NCBI GenBank assembly: GCA_027490155.1
Contig: JAIXYP010000052.1
Coordinates: 1-64,000, forward strand
Source of the DNA: Cytophagaceae bacterium
GTDB lineage: Bacteria > Bacteroidota > Bacteroidia > Cytophagales > Flexibacteraceae
Length of the DNA stretch: 64,000 nucleotides
Direction: 5' to 3'
Shown here: in pieces, positions 21,840-30,664 of the stretch
How the letters are laid out: each line of letters starts with the position of its first letter
How positions within the stretch are numbered: the stretch's first letter is position 1
Notes under the pieces: generated by a model
Told to the model about the DNA's origin: nothing
What the model saw: only the letters and a program-made list of their open reading frames with translations
Databases searched by the model: none
Translations under genes and position numbers: made by a program

Positions 21840-22124
21840 CTAGAAGTCGTCGTCTTCGCCACCTAGGTCGTCAGCAGCTTCACCATCTTCGTCGTCATCG
21901 TCAAACTCGTCGAATTCGGCATCCTCAAAGTCCTCTTCGAACTCCTCGTCGTCAAAATCGTCAAAGTTATTCATGTCATCCTCGTCGATGCCGAACTCGT
22001 CATCATCAAGGTCAAAATCGTCTTCGGCTTCAACGGCACCCTCATCATCATCTTCGGGGAGCGCTGCTAAAACGTTGTCCAGTTTTTCGTCTAGGAGCTC
22101 GTCGGTTGTGATCGTAGTAAACAT
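21840..22124 (-). CDS. Hyperacidic small protein of unknown function
   Basis: The product is 94 aa, of which 32 are Asp and 18 Glu (53%), with a single Lys and no Arg or His; the net charge is about -49. After a more ordinary N-terminus (MFTTITTDELLDEKLDNVLA) the rest is acidic runs punctuated by Phe every three to four residues (FDDFDDEEFEEDFEDAEF). It lacks a signal peptide, so it should be cytoplasmic. Such a protein could mimic nucleic acid, bind divalent cations or act as a chaperone-like disordered tail; none of this is shown. A TATATTTG box upstream and a terminator downstream support a real, separately expressed gene. Confidence 0.7.
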   Translation of the reverse strand: MFTTITTDELLDEKLDNVLAALPEDDDEGAVEAEDDFDLDDDEFGIDEDDMNNFDDFDDEEFEEDFEDAEFDEFDDDDEDGEAADDLGGEDDDF

Positions 22125-22271
22125 ACTAGGAGGCGGTTGAAGGGGGGTAAGTGGTATAAATTGTGGGTAAGATAGAATTCGATTATGGAGTCTCAGGAAG
22201 ATCTGGCAAGGGTAGCCTGACTGTTCAGGATTCTGATCCAGACCCTATAGGGGTACACGTTTTCAGTAAGG

Positions 22272-22279
22272 CAAATATA
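22272..22279 (-). promoter_or_regulatory. Candidate -7 box for the hyperacidic protein gene
   Basis: On the minus strand TATATTTG, 147 bases upstream of the ATG at 22124. Confidence 0.4.
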
Positions 22280-22402
22280 TCAGACTTTGGCGTTGGTGGG
22301 TAAGGCTAACCAGCCAAAATTCTCTGTTTTTAATGGCTTGTTAACATCTATACATCAACAAGACGATGCCTCAGGCAACCAAATGGCAGATTTTTCAGTT
22401 GC

Positions 22403-22786
22403 TTAGTCCAGCAGAGCAATGCAGCTGATCTCGACATTGGCATCCTTTGGTAGGCGGCTGACCTCGACAGTTTCGCGGGCTGGTGAGTTGTTTTCGAAAT
22501 AATCAGCATAGACCCCATTGACAGCCGCAAAATCCCCCATATTCTTAAGGAAAATAGTGGTCTTGACAACCTTTTGGAAATCAGCACCTGCCTCAGTCAG
22601 GATGAAGAATAAGTTTTTCATCACCTGTTGGGTTTCGGCCTCTATGTTGGTGTTGACCATCACGCCTGTGTCGCCGTTGAGGGCTATCTGGCCGGAGACA
22701 AAGAGCAAGTTGCCAGCCTTGATGGCTTGGTTGTAAGGCCCAATCGGGGCAGGCGCTTTGCTGGAATAAACAACAGATTTAGGCAT
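22403..22786 (-). CDS. ridA: RidA/YjgF family enamine/imine deaminase
   Basis: RidA hydrolyses reactive enamines and imines such as 2-aminoacrylate released by PLP enzymes. The product is 127 aa, typical for this trimeric family. Visible signatures are the N-terminal APIGPYNQAIKAGNLLFVSG, the active-site Arg in SPARETVEVSRLPKDANVEI, and the C-terminal EISCIALLD. It is a single gene with its own promoter; the acidic-protein gene lies downstream on the same strand, 278 bases away, with its own -7 box. Confidence 0.93.
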   Translation of the reverse strand: MPKSVVYSSKAPAPIGPYNQAIKAGNLLFVSGQIALNGDTGVMVNTNIEAETQQVMKNLFFILTEAGADFQKVVKTTIFLKNMGDFAAVNGVYADYFENNSPARETVEVSRLPKDANVEISCIALLD

Positions 22787-22819
22787 TTGAGCTGGTTTAG
22801 TGGGTTATACTCAGTGGGC

Positions 22820-22848
22820 CAAAAGTAAAACCCAAACGGCATAAACAA
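22820..22848 (-). promoter_or_regulatory. ridA promoter
   Basis: On the minus strand TTG, an 18-base gap, then TACTTTTG ending 33 bases upstream of the ridA ATG. It is a good match to the Bacteroidota -33/-7 pattern. Confidence 0.65.
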
Positions 22849-23061
22849 GGGTTCAGGACCTAATTTTTTTAGATTGACAACCCAATTTGGCTCTTAGGGT
22901 CAAGATTGACGTCAGATTTAGGCGGTATGCCGAGGCAAGTGCCAAGATGCTAGGTGCCACAACCGGACTATGCCTGCAAGCAGGTTGGTAAATGCTGCTT
23001 TACCCCAGGATTTGGCCAAAACTTTGGGCCAACGGCATGATAATCTTGCCCATTGCCAGCC

Positions 23062-23069
23062 TACCTTTG
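23062..23069 (+). promoter_or_regulatory. Candidate -7 box, ettA leader
   Basis: TACCTTTG, 289 bases upstream of the ettA ATG. A TTG lies 13 bases before it, a short spacing. Confidence 0.35.
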
Positions 23070-23358
23070 TATCCTTAGCGGACCCAGTGACTAGGTAACT
23101 TGCGCCGCACTAAACCGAAAATCGGTCTGGTGAGATGGGCAAGGGAGTTGATTAGGTTATAGGCGATAGGTCTATCAGTTTTGATATTGGTAGGACTAGC
23201 CAACACCCCAACGAACCATCGACGTCGCTGAACACTAATGCCCCAGCAGATCAGTCAGCCATTGTTTGCGAGATTTGGCTAGGCTGGCGCTAGCCCTACC
23301 CAGTACAACCAAAGAACCAACACACAACAGATACAGGCACCTAGGTGTCGCCCGCAAT

Positions 23359-25029
23359 ATGAGCGAAACGATTATTTTCTCGATGGCAGGTGTGGGAAAA
23401 ATCTTCCCGCCCAAGAAACAGGTCCTGAAGGACATCTACCTATCATTTTTCTACGGTGCCAAGATTGGTGTTCTGGGCCTCAACGGCTCGGGCAAGTCCA
23501 CCTTGCTAAAGCTGATCGCTGGGCAGGACAAAGACTACCTAGGTGAGATTGTTTTCTCGCCTGGCTACTCAGTGGGCTACCTAGAGCAAGAGCCCAAGCT
23601 AGACCCCAACAAAACGGTGATGCAGCTGGTGCAAGAGGGTGTGCAACCTGTGATGGATTTGCTGGCGGAGTTTGAGGAGATCAACGCCAAGTTTGCCGAG
23701 GAGATGACCGACGATGAGATGAACAAACTCATCGAGCGGCAGGGTGAAGTGCAAGAGAAGCTGGACCATGCCAACGCCTGGGAGCTAGATGCCAAGCTGG
23801 AGCGTGCAATGGATGCCCTGCGCTGTCCCGAAGGTGACACCCCAATCAGTGTATGCTCAGGTGGCGAAAAGCGTCGGGTGGCATTGTGCCGCCTGTTGTT
23901 GCAAGAGCCAGATATCTTGCTGCTGGATGAGCCCACCAACCACCTTGATGCGGAGTCGGTCTATTGGCTCGAGATGTTCTTACAACAATACAAGGGTACT
24001 GTCATTGCTGTAACGCACGACCGCTACTTTCTAGACAACGTCGCTGGCTGGATCCTGGAGCTGGACCGTGGCGAGGGATATCCATACAAAGGCAACTACA
24101 GCAGCTGGCTAGAGCAGAAACAAGCCCGCCTAAAAGCTGAGGAGAAAACGGAGTCTAAACGCCAAAAGACCCTCGAGCGCGAGCTGGAGTGGGTACGTTT
24201 GGCACCAAAAGCCCGCCAAGCCAAAAGCAAGGCCCGCCTCGGCAATTATGAAAAAATGCTGAGTGAAGAGGCCAAAACCAAGGAGGAGAAATTGGAGCTC
24301 TTTATCCCACCTGGCCCACGCCTTGGTGCTAAGGTGATCGAAGTACAGGGTGTCAGCAAGGGCTTTGGCGACAAACTTTTGTACGAAAACCTAAGCTTCA
24401 ACCTACCGCAGAACGGCATTGTGGGCATCATTGGGCCTAACGGTGCTGGTAAGACGACCTTGTTCAAGATGATCACAGGGGCGATGTCGCCAGACGCAGG
24501 GTCTTTCGATGTCGGGCCGACAGTCCAGATTGCCTATGTGGATCAGGAGCATGACAATCTCGATCCCGAGAAAACCGTGTTCGAAAGCATTAGCGGTGGC
24601 ACCGAGCACCTGATGTTAGGTGGCAAGGCAGTTAATAGTAGGGCCTATGTCAGCAAGTTCAACTTCAGTGGGGCAGATCAAGAGAAAAAAATCTCAATGC
24701 TGTCTGGTGGTGAGCGCAACAGGGTTCACCTCGCGATTACGCTCAAAGAGGGTGGCAACCTATTGCTGCTTGATGAGCCAACGAACGACTTGGACGTCAA
24801 TACCCTACGTGCGCTTGAGGAAGCTTTAGAGAACTTTGCAGGCTGTGCTGTGGTCATAAGTCACGACCGCTGGTTTCTGGACCGTGTCGCAACCCATATC
24901 CTTGCCTTTGAGGGGGATAGCCAAGTATCCTGGTTTGAAGGTAACTTCACTGACTATGAGGAAAGCCGCCGCAAACAGCGTGGTGACGACACGCCGCACC
25001 GCATCAAGTTCAAGAAGTTGGTGAGCTAG
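23359..25029 (+). CDS. ettA: Energy-dependent translational throttle protein EttA (ABC-F)
   Basis: EttA binds the ribosomal E site and gates the first elongation steps according to the ATP/ADP ratio. The product is 556 aa from the ATG at 23359, close to the 555 aa of the E. coli protein. Two ABC domains are complete: GLNGSGKST, signature CSGGEKRRVALC and LLLDEPTNHLDAESV in the first, and GPNGAGKTT, LSGGERNRVHLA and LLLDEPTNDLD in the second. The arm insertion and the positively charged linker (ESKRQKTLERELEWVR) between them are present. It has a long leader upstream and a strong terminator downstream, so it is monocistronic. Confidence 0.95.
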   Translation: MSETIIFSMAGVGKIFPPKKQVLKDIYLSFFYGAKIGVLGLNGSGKSTLLKLIAGQDKDYLGEIVFSPGYSVGYLEQEPKLDPNKTVMQLVQEGVQPVMDLLAEFEEINAKFAEEMTDDEMNKLIERQGEVQEKLDHANAWELDAKLERAMDALRCPEGDTPISVCSGGEKRRVALCRLLLQEPDILLLDEPTNHLDAESVYWLEMFLQQYKGTVIAVTHDRYFLDNVAGWILELDRGEGYPYKGNYSSWLEQKQARLKAEEKTESKRQKTLERELEWVRLAPKARQAKSKARLGNYEKMLSEEAKTKEEKLELFIPPGPRLGAKVIEVQGVSKGFGDKLLYENLSFNLPQNGIVGIIGPNGAGKTTLFKMITGAMSPDAGSFDVGPTVQIAYVDQEHDNLDPEKTVFESISGGTEHLMLGGKAVNSRAYVSKFNFSGADQEKKISMLSGGERNRVHLAITLKEGGNLLLLDEPTNDLDVNTLRALEEALENFAGCAVVISHDRWFLDRVATHILAFEGDSQVSWFEGNFTDYEESRRKQRGDDTPHRIKFKKLVS

Positions 25030-25059
25030 CTTTTTGAAACACAACTGTCAATTAACTCT

Positions 25060-25104
25060 GACAAGTCCCTCTCGGTGAACGCCCAAGAGGGACTTGTCTT
25101 TTTG
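25060..25104 (+). terminator. Intrinsic terminator of ettA
   Basis: GACAAGTCCCTCT (25060-25072) pairs perfectly with AGAGGGACTTGTC (25086-25098), followed by TTTTT. Confidence 0.95.
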
Positions 25105-25315
25105 TATGTGGGTGGTTATGGCCCAAAATGTCATGATGATGGCAGCTGTTGGTACTTGTTTGGAAATATTGGAGTAGCATTGCTTTTGACAAAGATATTG
25201 TTACCTTTTGGGTCAGCTTTAGATTTTGGTGACCTTATTGGTCATTTTTTGCCATAGTCTATGTGCACAATTGGTCTGTTAATGACCAAGTGCCTACACA
25301 ATACACCAACCGAAA

Positions 25316-26194
25316 ATGAATTTAGCAATCCTAGGGCAGTTTTCAGCTGCCGAGTACTATCCTTTGGCTAGGGCCTATGTCATTGCCAAAGTTTCGCCAC
25401 AGTCCTTACCGCCAGAAGGGGACAGGGGTTTGGTTGCCGCCAACTTATTTGGCCATGCAATAGCCGTGGGATGGAGTCTCCGACGCGTAGGGAACATCAA
25501 CCAAATCAGACTTACTGAATCTGGAACAGAGCTCAACTTCCAGATAAGGCGCGGAACCACGGATGCCAATGTGTTTTCGCAAGTATTCCGGTACATGGAA
25601 TATGGGCCGGTGGTGACACTTTATCGCAAAAAGTTTGGTCAGCAGGCAGCCCACATCATTGATGCTGGGGGGAACGCTGGTTTTGCGTCGCTCTATTTTG
25701 GTGCCCACTTCCCGAAGGCCAAGATTGTCACGCTCGAGATAGAAGCAGGCAATTACATGGCCATGACGGCTAATTTTAAGTCTAACCCAGCGCTCAATAT
25801 TGTGCCGCAGCTACGCGGTTTGTGGTATAATAACGATGTGCTGAGTGTCAATACGAGTTTTAGGGCTGGTGGCGAGTATGCCTTTAGTGTCTTGCCGAAC
25901 GATGATGTCGCAAAGGATCTTGATCAGCACATTACGGGCATGACGGTCCAGGACATTGTGGCCGAACATTTTGGTGGGCAGATGATCGATATCCTCAAAA
26001 TCGACATCGAGGGTGCCGAAAAGTACTTGTTTCAGGACGAGGCACTAGCCCTTGAGTTTTTGGCCATGACCAAGTTTTTGGCGCTCGAAATCCATGACGA
26101 TGTTGCAGATCGCCAACACATCCGTCAGATATTGGCTAAGGCTAACATGGACTGGATCGACGAGCAAGAAACAACAGTGGCTTGGCATCGGTAG
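25316..26194 (+). CDS. FkbM family methyltransferase
   Basis: The product is 292 aa. The class I SAM-binding core begins at IIDAGGNAGFASLYFGAHF (motif I), with acidic motif II in VTLEIEAGNYMAM; the FkbM signature IDILKIDIEGAEKYLF follows. FkbM-type enzymes usually O-methylate sugars or polyketides. Here a surface glycan is a reasonable guess, as gmd and fcl lie about 11 kb downstream, but no direct link is visible. The ~100 residues before the core have no recognised domain. It stands between two other single-gene units. Confidence 0.85.
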   Translation: MNLAILGQFSAAEYYPLARAYVIAKVSPQSLPPEGDRGLVAANLFGHAIAVGWSLRRVGNINQIRLTESGTELNFQIRRGTTDANVFSQVFRYMEYGPVVTLYRKKFGQQAAHIIDAGGNAGFASLYFGAHFPKAKIVTLEIEAGNYMAMTANFKSNPALNIVPQLRGLWYNNDVLSVNTSFRAGGEYAFSVLPNDDVAKDLDQHITGMTVQDIVAEHFGGQMIDILKIDIEGAEKYLFQDEALALEFLAMTKFLALEIHDDVADRQHIRQILAKANMDWIDEQETTVAWHR

Positions 26195-26346
26195 GGGGCA
26201 CTGACATCGTGGTAGTCTCTAGCCATTTCAGGTCTTAATGATGCTGGCTACAAAATTGATTCGGTAGCCGAATCGATTGGTTCGGCCATGAGTCTGTAGG
26301 CATCGAGATGTTATTGTGGATGTGCCGATCTGATGCCCTGACAATC

Positions 26347-26354
26347 TATATTTG
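26347..26354 (+). promoter_or_regulatory. Candidate -7 box for dprA
   Basis: TATATTTG, 29 bases upstream of the TTG start at 26384. Confidence 0.5.
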
Positions 26355-26383
26355 GGCCTAGGACACTCAACCCTTCCACGTCT

Positions 26384-27595
26384 TTGTCAGCCACGCCAGA
26401 CCAACATCCACCCGCATCAACTAGCAGTCAGGATTCTGAGCTTAGTAAGCAACTGCACAACTTGGGCCTGCTCCAGATACCGGGGATTGGCCATGTCTTG
26501 GCGCGTACGCTTATCAGCTATTTGGGTAGTGCCGAGGCTGTCTTCAGGGCAACAAAAGCCCAGCTGATGAAAGTACCTGGGGTTGGGGAGGTTTTGGCAA
26601 CCACGATCCGGAAACCAGGGCCCCTAGTAGCGGCAGAGGCATTGCTTAGCAAGGCTCAAAAGCAGCATGACCACCTCGTATTCTACACAGATGCAGCCTT
26701 TCCGCAACGGTTGAGGCAAGTGCCTGACGCTCCACTTTTGCTCTATGTTAAAGGCAAACAGGGCAAACCGCTGCCGAGCTTGAACCCTGAGCGCACGGTC
26801 GCTATTGTCGGCACACGCCAAAGTACGGATTATGGTAGGCAGGTCACGACAGAGTTGGTCGAGGCCTTGGTGCCTTATGGGGCGACAATAGTTTCTGGCT
26901 TGGCTTATGGCATCGATGCAGTGGCACACAAAGCCAGCCTGCAGGCCCAGATTCCGACTTGGGGTGTGATGGGTACAGGTCTTGACATCATCTACCCAGC
27001 CAGCCATCGGTCCTTGGCCCAACAAATGGTGGCCGACGGGGGGCTTCTGTTTTCGGAGCTGAGCTACGGCACAAAACCAGATGGCCACCAGTTTCCGGCC
27101 CGGAACCGCATCATCGCGGCCATAGCAGATGTTGTCGTTGTGGTGGAGGCCGCCCGGACAGGTGGCGCTTTGATCACGGCTGACATTGCCCATGGTTATG
27201 GCCGTACGGTAATGGCCGTCCCTGGCAATGTTCACCATTCGTCCAGCGAAGGTTGCAATCTGCTCATCCAGCAGGGGAAGGCAGCGCTTTATTCATCCGT
27301 TCAGTCCCTTATCCAGCAAATGCAATGGGAGCCTATTGGTGGTGCTGGGCAAGACGGCACTAGCCCAGTTCATCAGGCAAAACAACGCAGCCTGCCAGAC
27401 GATATGGTAGCGGAGCACAAGCATTTGCTAGCACTCATGGTGGCCAAGCCAGACTTCCAGATCGACGAGCTGAGCCGTCTAGCCAATGTGCCTATCAGCC
27501 AATTGGCCTCCCAGCTCCTGAATCTCGAATTTGACGGATGGGTCAAGACGATGCCGGGCAAAAAGTTTGGCCTTCAGCACCCAATCAAGCTTTAG
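26384..27595 (+). CDS. dprA: DNA-processing protein DprA
   Basis: DprA protects incoming single-stranded DNA in natural transformation and loads RecA on it. The product is 403 aa with a TTG start at 26384; no ATG precedes the first domain. In order: a Ser/Thr-rich tail, a helix-hairpin-helix domain (IPGIGHVLARTLISYLG to VPGVGEVLATTI), the Rossmann DprA core (VGTRQSTDYGRQV, SGLAYGIDAVAHKASL, GTGLDIIYPASH, FPARNRIIAA, AVPGNVHHSSSEGCNLLIQ), and a C-terminal winged-helix domain (DELSRLANVPISQLASQLLNLE). It is complete. No other competence gene is in the window; recO is about 21 kb away. Confidence 0.95.
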   Translation: MSATPDQHPPASTSSQDSELSKQLHNLGLLQIPGIGHVLARTLISYLGSAEAVFRATKAQLMKVPGVGEVLATTIRKPGPLVAAEALLSKAQKQHDHLVFYTDAAFPQRLRQVPDAPLLLYVKGKQGKPLPSLNPERTVAIVGTRQSTDYGRQVTTELVEALVPYGATIVSGLAYGIDAVAHKASLQAQIPTWGVMGTGLDIIYPASHRSLAQQMVADGGLLFSELSYGTKPDGHQFPARNRIIAAIADVVVVVEAARTGGALITADIAHGYGRTVMAVPGNVHHSSSEGCNLLIQQGKAALYSSVQSLIQQMQWEPIGGAGQDGTSPVHQAKQRSLPDDMVAEHKHLLALMVAKPDFQIDELSRLANVPISQLASQLLNLEFDGWVKTMPGKKFGLQHPIKL

Positions 27596-27770
27596 ATCAT
27601 TATCTGGCCACATGTGTCGACCTAGTTACTGCATCTTGGGCCTAGCCCTGCCTATCTTTACGATCTGTTAGCCACAGCATTTTTGTGCTAGTCAGTAGTG
27701 CCACCCTTGGCGTAGGCAATTGCTGTGGCTGCTTTGAGTCTAACATCTGTACCATCCATTCGTTCCGAAT

Positions 27771-28946
27771 ATGTTTATGTCGTTCTCAAATCCGCTCAAT
27801 AAACTGTTAAGCCAGCCACAAGACCATGCTGGCCTAGAGTGCTCAGGCGCAGGTCGCAAACGAACCCGCTGGATAAAGGCTACTGCATGGCTATTGCTCG
27901 GACAGCTCTGGTGTGGCACCGTAATGGCAGCAGGTCCACGTCCTAAGAACATCATCTTCTTGATAGGTGACGGCATGGGTGTCGCCCAGATCTGGGCAGG
28001 TTACACAGCCAACAAGGGCATGCTCAACCTTGAGCGCTGCAAACATATTGGCTTCAGCAAAACCTATAGTGCCGACGACTATATCACGGACTCGGCCGCG
28101 GGAGCTACCGCTTTCAGCATCGGCCAGAAGACCAATAACCATGTCATCGGGCAGGATGCAACTGGCAAATCTCAGCCCACGATCCTGGAGCTGGCCGACA
28201 AACAAGGTCTGGCAACCGGTATGGTCGTGACCTGCTCGGTAACCCATGCCACACCAGCATCCTTCATTGCCCACCAGCCACATCGGAAGATGGACGAGGC
28301 CATTGCGGCTGACTTTTTGGCCACAGACATTGATGTGCTAGTAGGTGGGGGGCGCCAATACTTCGCCCAACGTGAAGATAAACGCAATCTGCTTACTGAG
28401 CTAACTGGCAATAAGTACCAACTACCTACTACCCTAGAGCAGTTTGAGGCTGTAAAGGATGGCAAGGTCGTGGCCTTGGTAGCTGACAAACATCTGGCCA
28501 AGATGTCCGAGGGTAGGGGTGACTTTGAGCCACGAGCAGTCCGCAAAACAATGGAGCTACTGTCCAAAAACAAAAAAGGTTTCTTCCTGATGGTCGAGGG
28601 ATCTCAAATTGACTGGGGTGGGCACGAAAACGATGCCGACTACATCGCGAAGGAAATGCAGGACTTTGACAAAACCATCGGGGTGGTGCTGGACTGGGCC
28701 AAGGCTGACGGTAACACCCTTGTCGTGATCACGGCAGACCATGAAACGGGCGGATTTAGCATCCCGGCAGGCAACCTGCAGCAGGGTACATTTGTGGGTA
28801 AGTTCACGACCAAGGACCATACAGGTGTTATGGTGCCGGTGTTCGCCTATGGGCCTGGTGCAGAGGCTTTTATGGGCATCTACGAAAACAATGCTATCTT
28901 CGGTAAGTTTGCCGAGGCCCTCAGCATTAAGGTGCCGACCAAATAA
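27771..28946 (+). CDS. Alkaline phosphatase (PhoA family)
   Basis: The product is 391 aa. An unusually long N-terminus (~35 residues) precedes the hydrophobic signal (ATAWLLLGQLWCGTVMAAG), so export to the periplasm is predicted. The alkaline phosphatase fold is clear: metal loop IIFLIGDGMGVAQ, nucleophile Ser108 in TDSAAGATAF, THATPASF, VEGSQIDWGGHENDAD, and TADHETGG for the zinc ligands. It releases phosphate from organic monoesters. cvpA begins about 50 bases downstream. A Pho-type operator is not recognisable upstream. Confidence 0.92.
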   Translation: MFMSFSNPLNKLLSQPQDHAGLECSGAGRKRTRWIKATAWLLLGQLWCGTVMAAGPRPKNIIFLIGDGMGVAQIWAGYTANKGMLNLERCKHIGFSKTYSADDYITDSAAGATAFSIGQKTNNHVIGQDATGKSQPTILELADKQGLATGMVVTCSVTHATPASFIAHQPHRKMDEAIAADFLATDIDVLVGGGRQYFAQREDKRNLLTELTGNKYQLPTTLEQFEAVKDGKVVALVADKHLAKMSEGRGDFEPRAVRKTMELLSKNKKGFFLMVEGSQIDWGGHENDADYIAKEMQDFDKTIGVVLDWAKADGNTLVVITADHETGGFSIPAGNLQQGTFVGKFTTKDHTGVMVPVFAYGPGAEAFMGIYENNAIFGKFAEALSIKVPTK

Positions 28947-28997
28947 ATTGCCCCAGATCTAAGTCATTTATCATGGTCAAAAACGAATAAACTACCA

Positions 28998-29561
28998 TTG
29001 CAACCACTTGATATCATCTTGGCTGTGCCGCTGATCTGGGCCCTTTGGGTAGGCTGGAAGCGTGGATTATTGGTCGAGCTGGTGAACACGGCTGGGTTGA
29101 TTGTGGCGGTGTTTTGCGGCTTTATGTTGTTGGACACGGTGTTGCTGCTGTTGCGCCCTGTGTTTGGATCTGGTTTTTGGCTACCGATCCTGACGTTTTT
29201 CCTGATCGTGGGTGGGGTGTTCTACAGTGTCCGGATGTTGGCAATCTATACCCGCAAAGTTCTGCGGCAAACGCTGCTAGGTGATGCGGACTCATTTGCG
29301 GGGGCTGTGGTGTCATTTGTGAAGATCTCGCTTAGTATCTCGACTTTTTTGTGGCTGCTGGCGGTGCTGAACCTCAAGATTCCTCAGCGTCACACACAGG
29401 ATACGTTTATTTATCCTGCATTGTCCAAGGCTGGCCCTGGGTTCATGAAGGGTGTGCTGGTCATTGCGCCTGGCCTGCGGGTGATCCCGAACTGGATAGA
29501 GAAAACGCTGAATCCGGTGGCTTATGCCCAGAAACAAGCTAGTGGTCAAGATGCCAGATGA
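28998..29561 (+). CDS. cvpA: CvpA family membrane protein
   Basis: The product is 187 aa with a TTG start at 28998; no ATG is available before the conserved N-terminal helix (PLDIILAVPLIWALWVGWKRG). Four hydrophobic helices (about 3-35, 36-52, 58-80 and 100-125) and the GWKRGLL pattern match the CvpA family. The E. coli member is needed for colicin V production and for bile and envelope stress tolerance; the molecular role is unclear. It follows the phosphatase gene by 51 bases and may share its transcript. The stop is TGA. Confidence 0.8.
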   Translation: MQPLDIILAVPLIWALWVGWKRGLLVELVNTAGLIVAVFCGFMLLDTVLLLLRPVFGSGFWLPILTFFLIVGGVFYSVRMLAIYTRKVLRQTLLGDADSFAGAVVSFVKISLSISTFLWLLAVLNLKIPQRHTQDTFIYPALSKAGPGFMKGVLVIAPGLRVIPNWIEKTLNPVAYAQKQASGQDAR

Positions 29562-29656
29562 CTTCTCATCCATGTTGAGTACCCACCAATTTGATCAGTA
29601 TTTACCAGCTAAGGATCCGGATATTATAAGGTCAGGACTTGGCCAAACAAGAGCCC

Positions 29657-30388
29657 ATGTTGCTATTGCTTGACAATCATGATAGTTTCACGTACAACCT
29701 GGCCGATTATTTGGCGCAGTTAGGGTATGCACCTATTGTCAAGCGGCCTGAGGAGATGACTTCGGCAGATTGGAATGCCCCCTATGATGGTGTGGTGTTG
29801 TCACCAGGACCGGGTCATCCGGCACAGTTTTGGTCCTATCAAGCAGCCAGATCAGGCGCAACTAGGGTAGCAGCTGGCCAGAAAGTAAACCCTGAACGGG
29901 ATAGCTCTGCACCAGCTAATTTAGTGGAAGCTGTCGGTTATTTTTCCAGTCGTGGCATCCCGATTTTGGGTATTTGCCTTGGCCACCAGGCGATTGGCCT
30001 TTGGGCTGGCGCCTCTTTAGCCACCCAGACGGAGCCAGTCCATGGTAAGATTTTTCGGCTTTGGTCTACACAGCAGGGGTTATTTGATGGTTTACCACAA
30101 GGTTTTAATGTCGTCCGGTACCATAGCTTGGCCCTTGCAGCGGACAGCCTACCCACTTGTCTAAACCTAGATGCTACCTGTGTATCTCGACACCAAGGTG
30201 CTGAAGGACAGCAGGTTGTGATGGCAGTTTCGCACAAGACACTGCCTATTTGGGGCCTGCAATACCACCCAGAGGCCGCACTGACCGAATACGGAATGGT
30301 CGTGATAGCTAGATGGCTCAAATTTTGTGGTCTAGCCCCTTCCATCCCGATGGCCAACATACCAGTCAGCCCTGCCATCAAACTATAA
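29657..30388 (+). CDS. Anthranilate/aminodeoxychorismate synthase glutamine amidotransferase (TrpG/PabA type)
   Basis: This subunit takes ammonia from glutamine for anthranilate or 4-amino-4-deoxychorismate synthesis. The product is 243 aa from the ATG at 29657; a TTG six codons upstream is also possible. The class I amidotransferase triad is present: Cys in ILGICLGHQAIG, His and Glu in LQYHPEAALTEYG. The N-terminal LLLLDNHDSFTYNLADYL is typical. Between SPGP and GICLGH there are about 29 residues more than in E. coli PabA. No synthase component I is adjacent, so TrpG cannot be told from PabA. Confidence 0.88.
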   Translation: MLLLLDNHDSFTYNLADYLAQLGYAPIVKRPEEMTSADWNAPYDGVVLSPGPGHPAQFWSYQAARSGATRVAAGQKVNPERDSSAPANLVEAVGYFSSRGIPILGICLGHQAIGLWAGASLATQTEPVHGKIFRLWSTQQGLFDGLPQGFNVVRYHSLALAADSLPTCLNLDATCVSRHQGAEGQQVVMAVSHKTLPIWGLQYHPEAALTEYGMVVIARWLKFCGLAPSIPMANIPVSPAIKL

Positions 30389-30664
30389 GTGACGTTAGTT
30401 GCCCCAATAGTTGTTTTTGCGGCAAAAAATTAAATACTTGCGTATTGCCTTGCCGACACCTATTATTGGACATCGGTCCGACAGCCTCACTGGTCTGACC
30501 AAAGGTGGCGGTCGGCCTAGTGTTTTTCAATCTGGATGGTGTAGGATCATGGCCATCATCAAGGCTTGGCCGAGCCCCAAACGATCTCAGTGGTTGGGAT
30601 TTTTTTCCTCTCCAAATCAGTGGTCCTTGTGGGCATTTTTGACAAGCGTGCAGCAAATCACCGT

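Larger units (their letters stand above)
22787..23358. other. Divergent intergenic region ridA / ettA
   Basis: 572 bases. It holds the ridA promoter on the left and a TACCTTTG box on the plus strand at 23062-23069, which would give ettA a leader of about 290 bases. A small hairpin (ACCGAAAATCGGT near 23114) is present. I see no gene and no RNA family I can name. Confidence 0.4.

Noticed and set aside
22787-23358. Riboswitch or 6S RNA in the long ettA leader
   Set aside because: I could not find a conserved core motif of a known family; only a small hairpin is visible.
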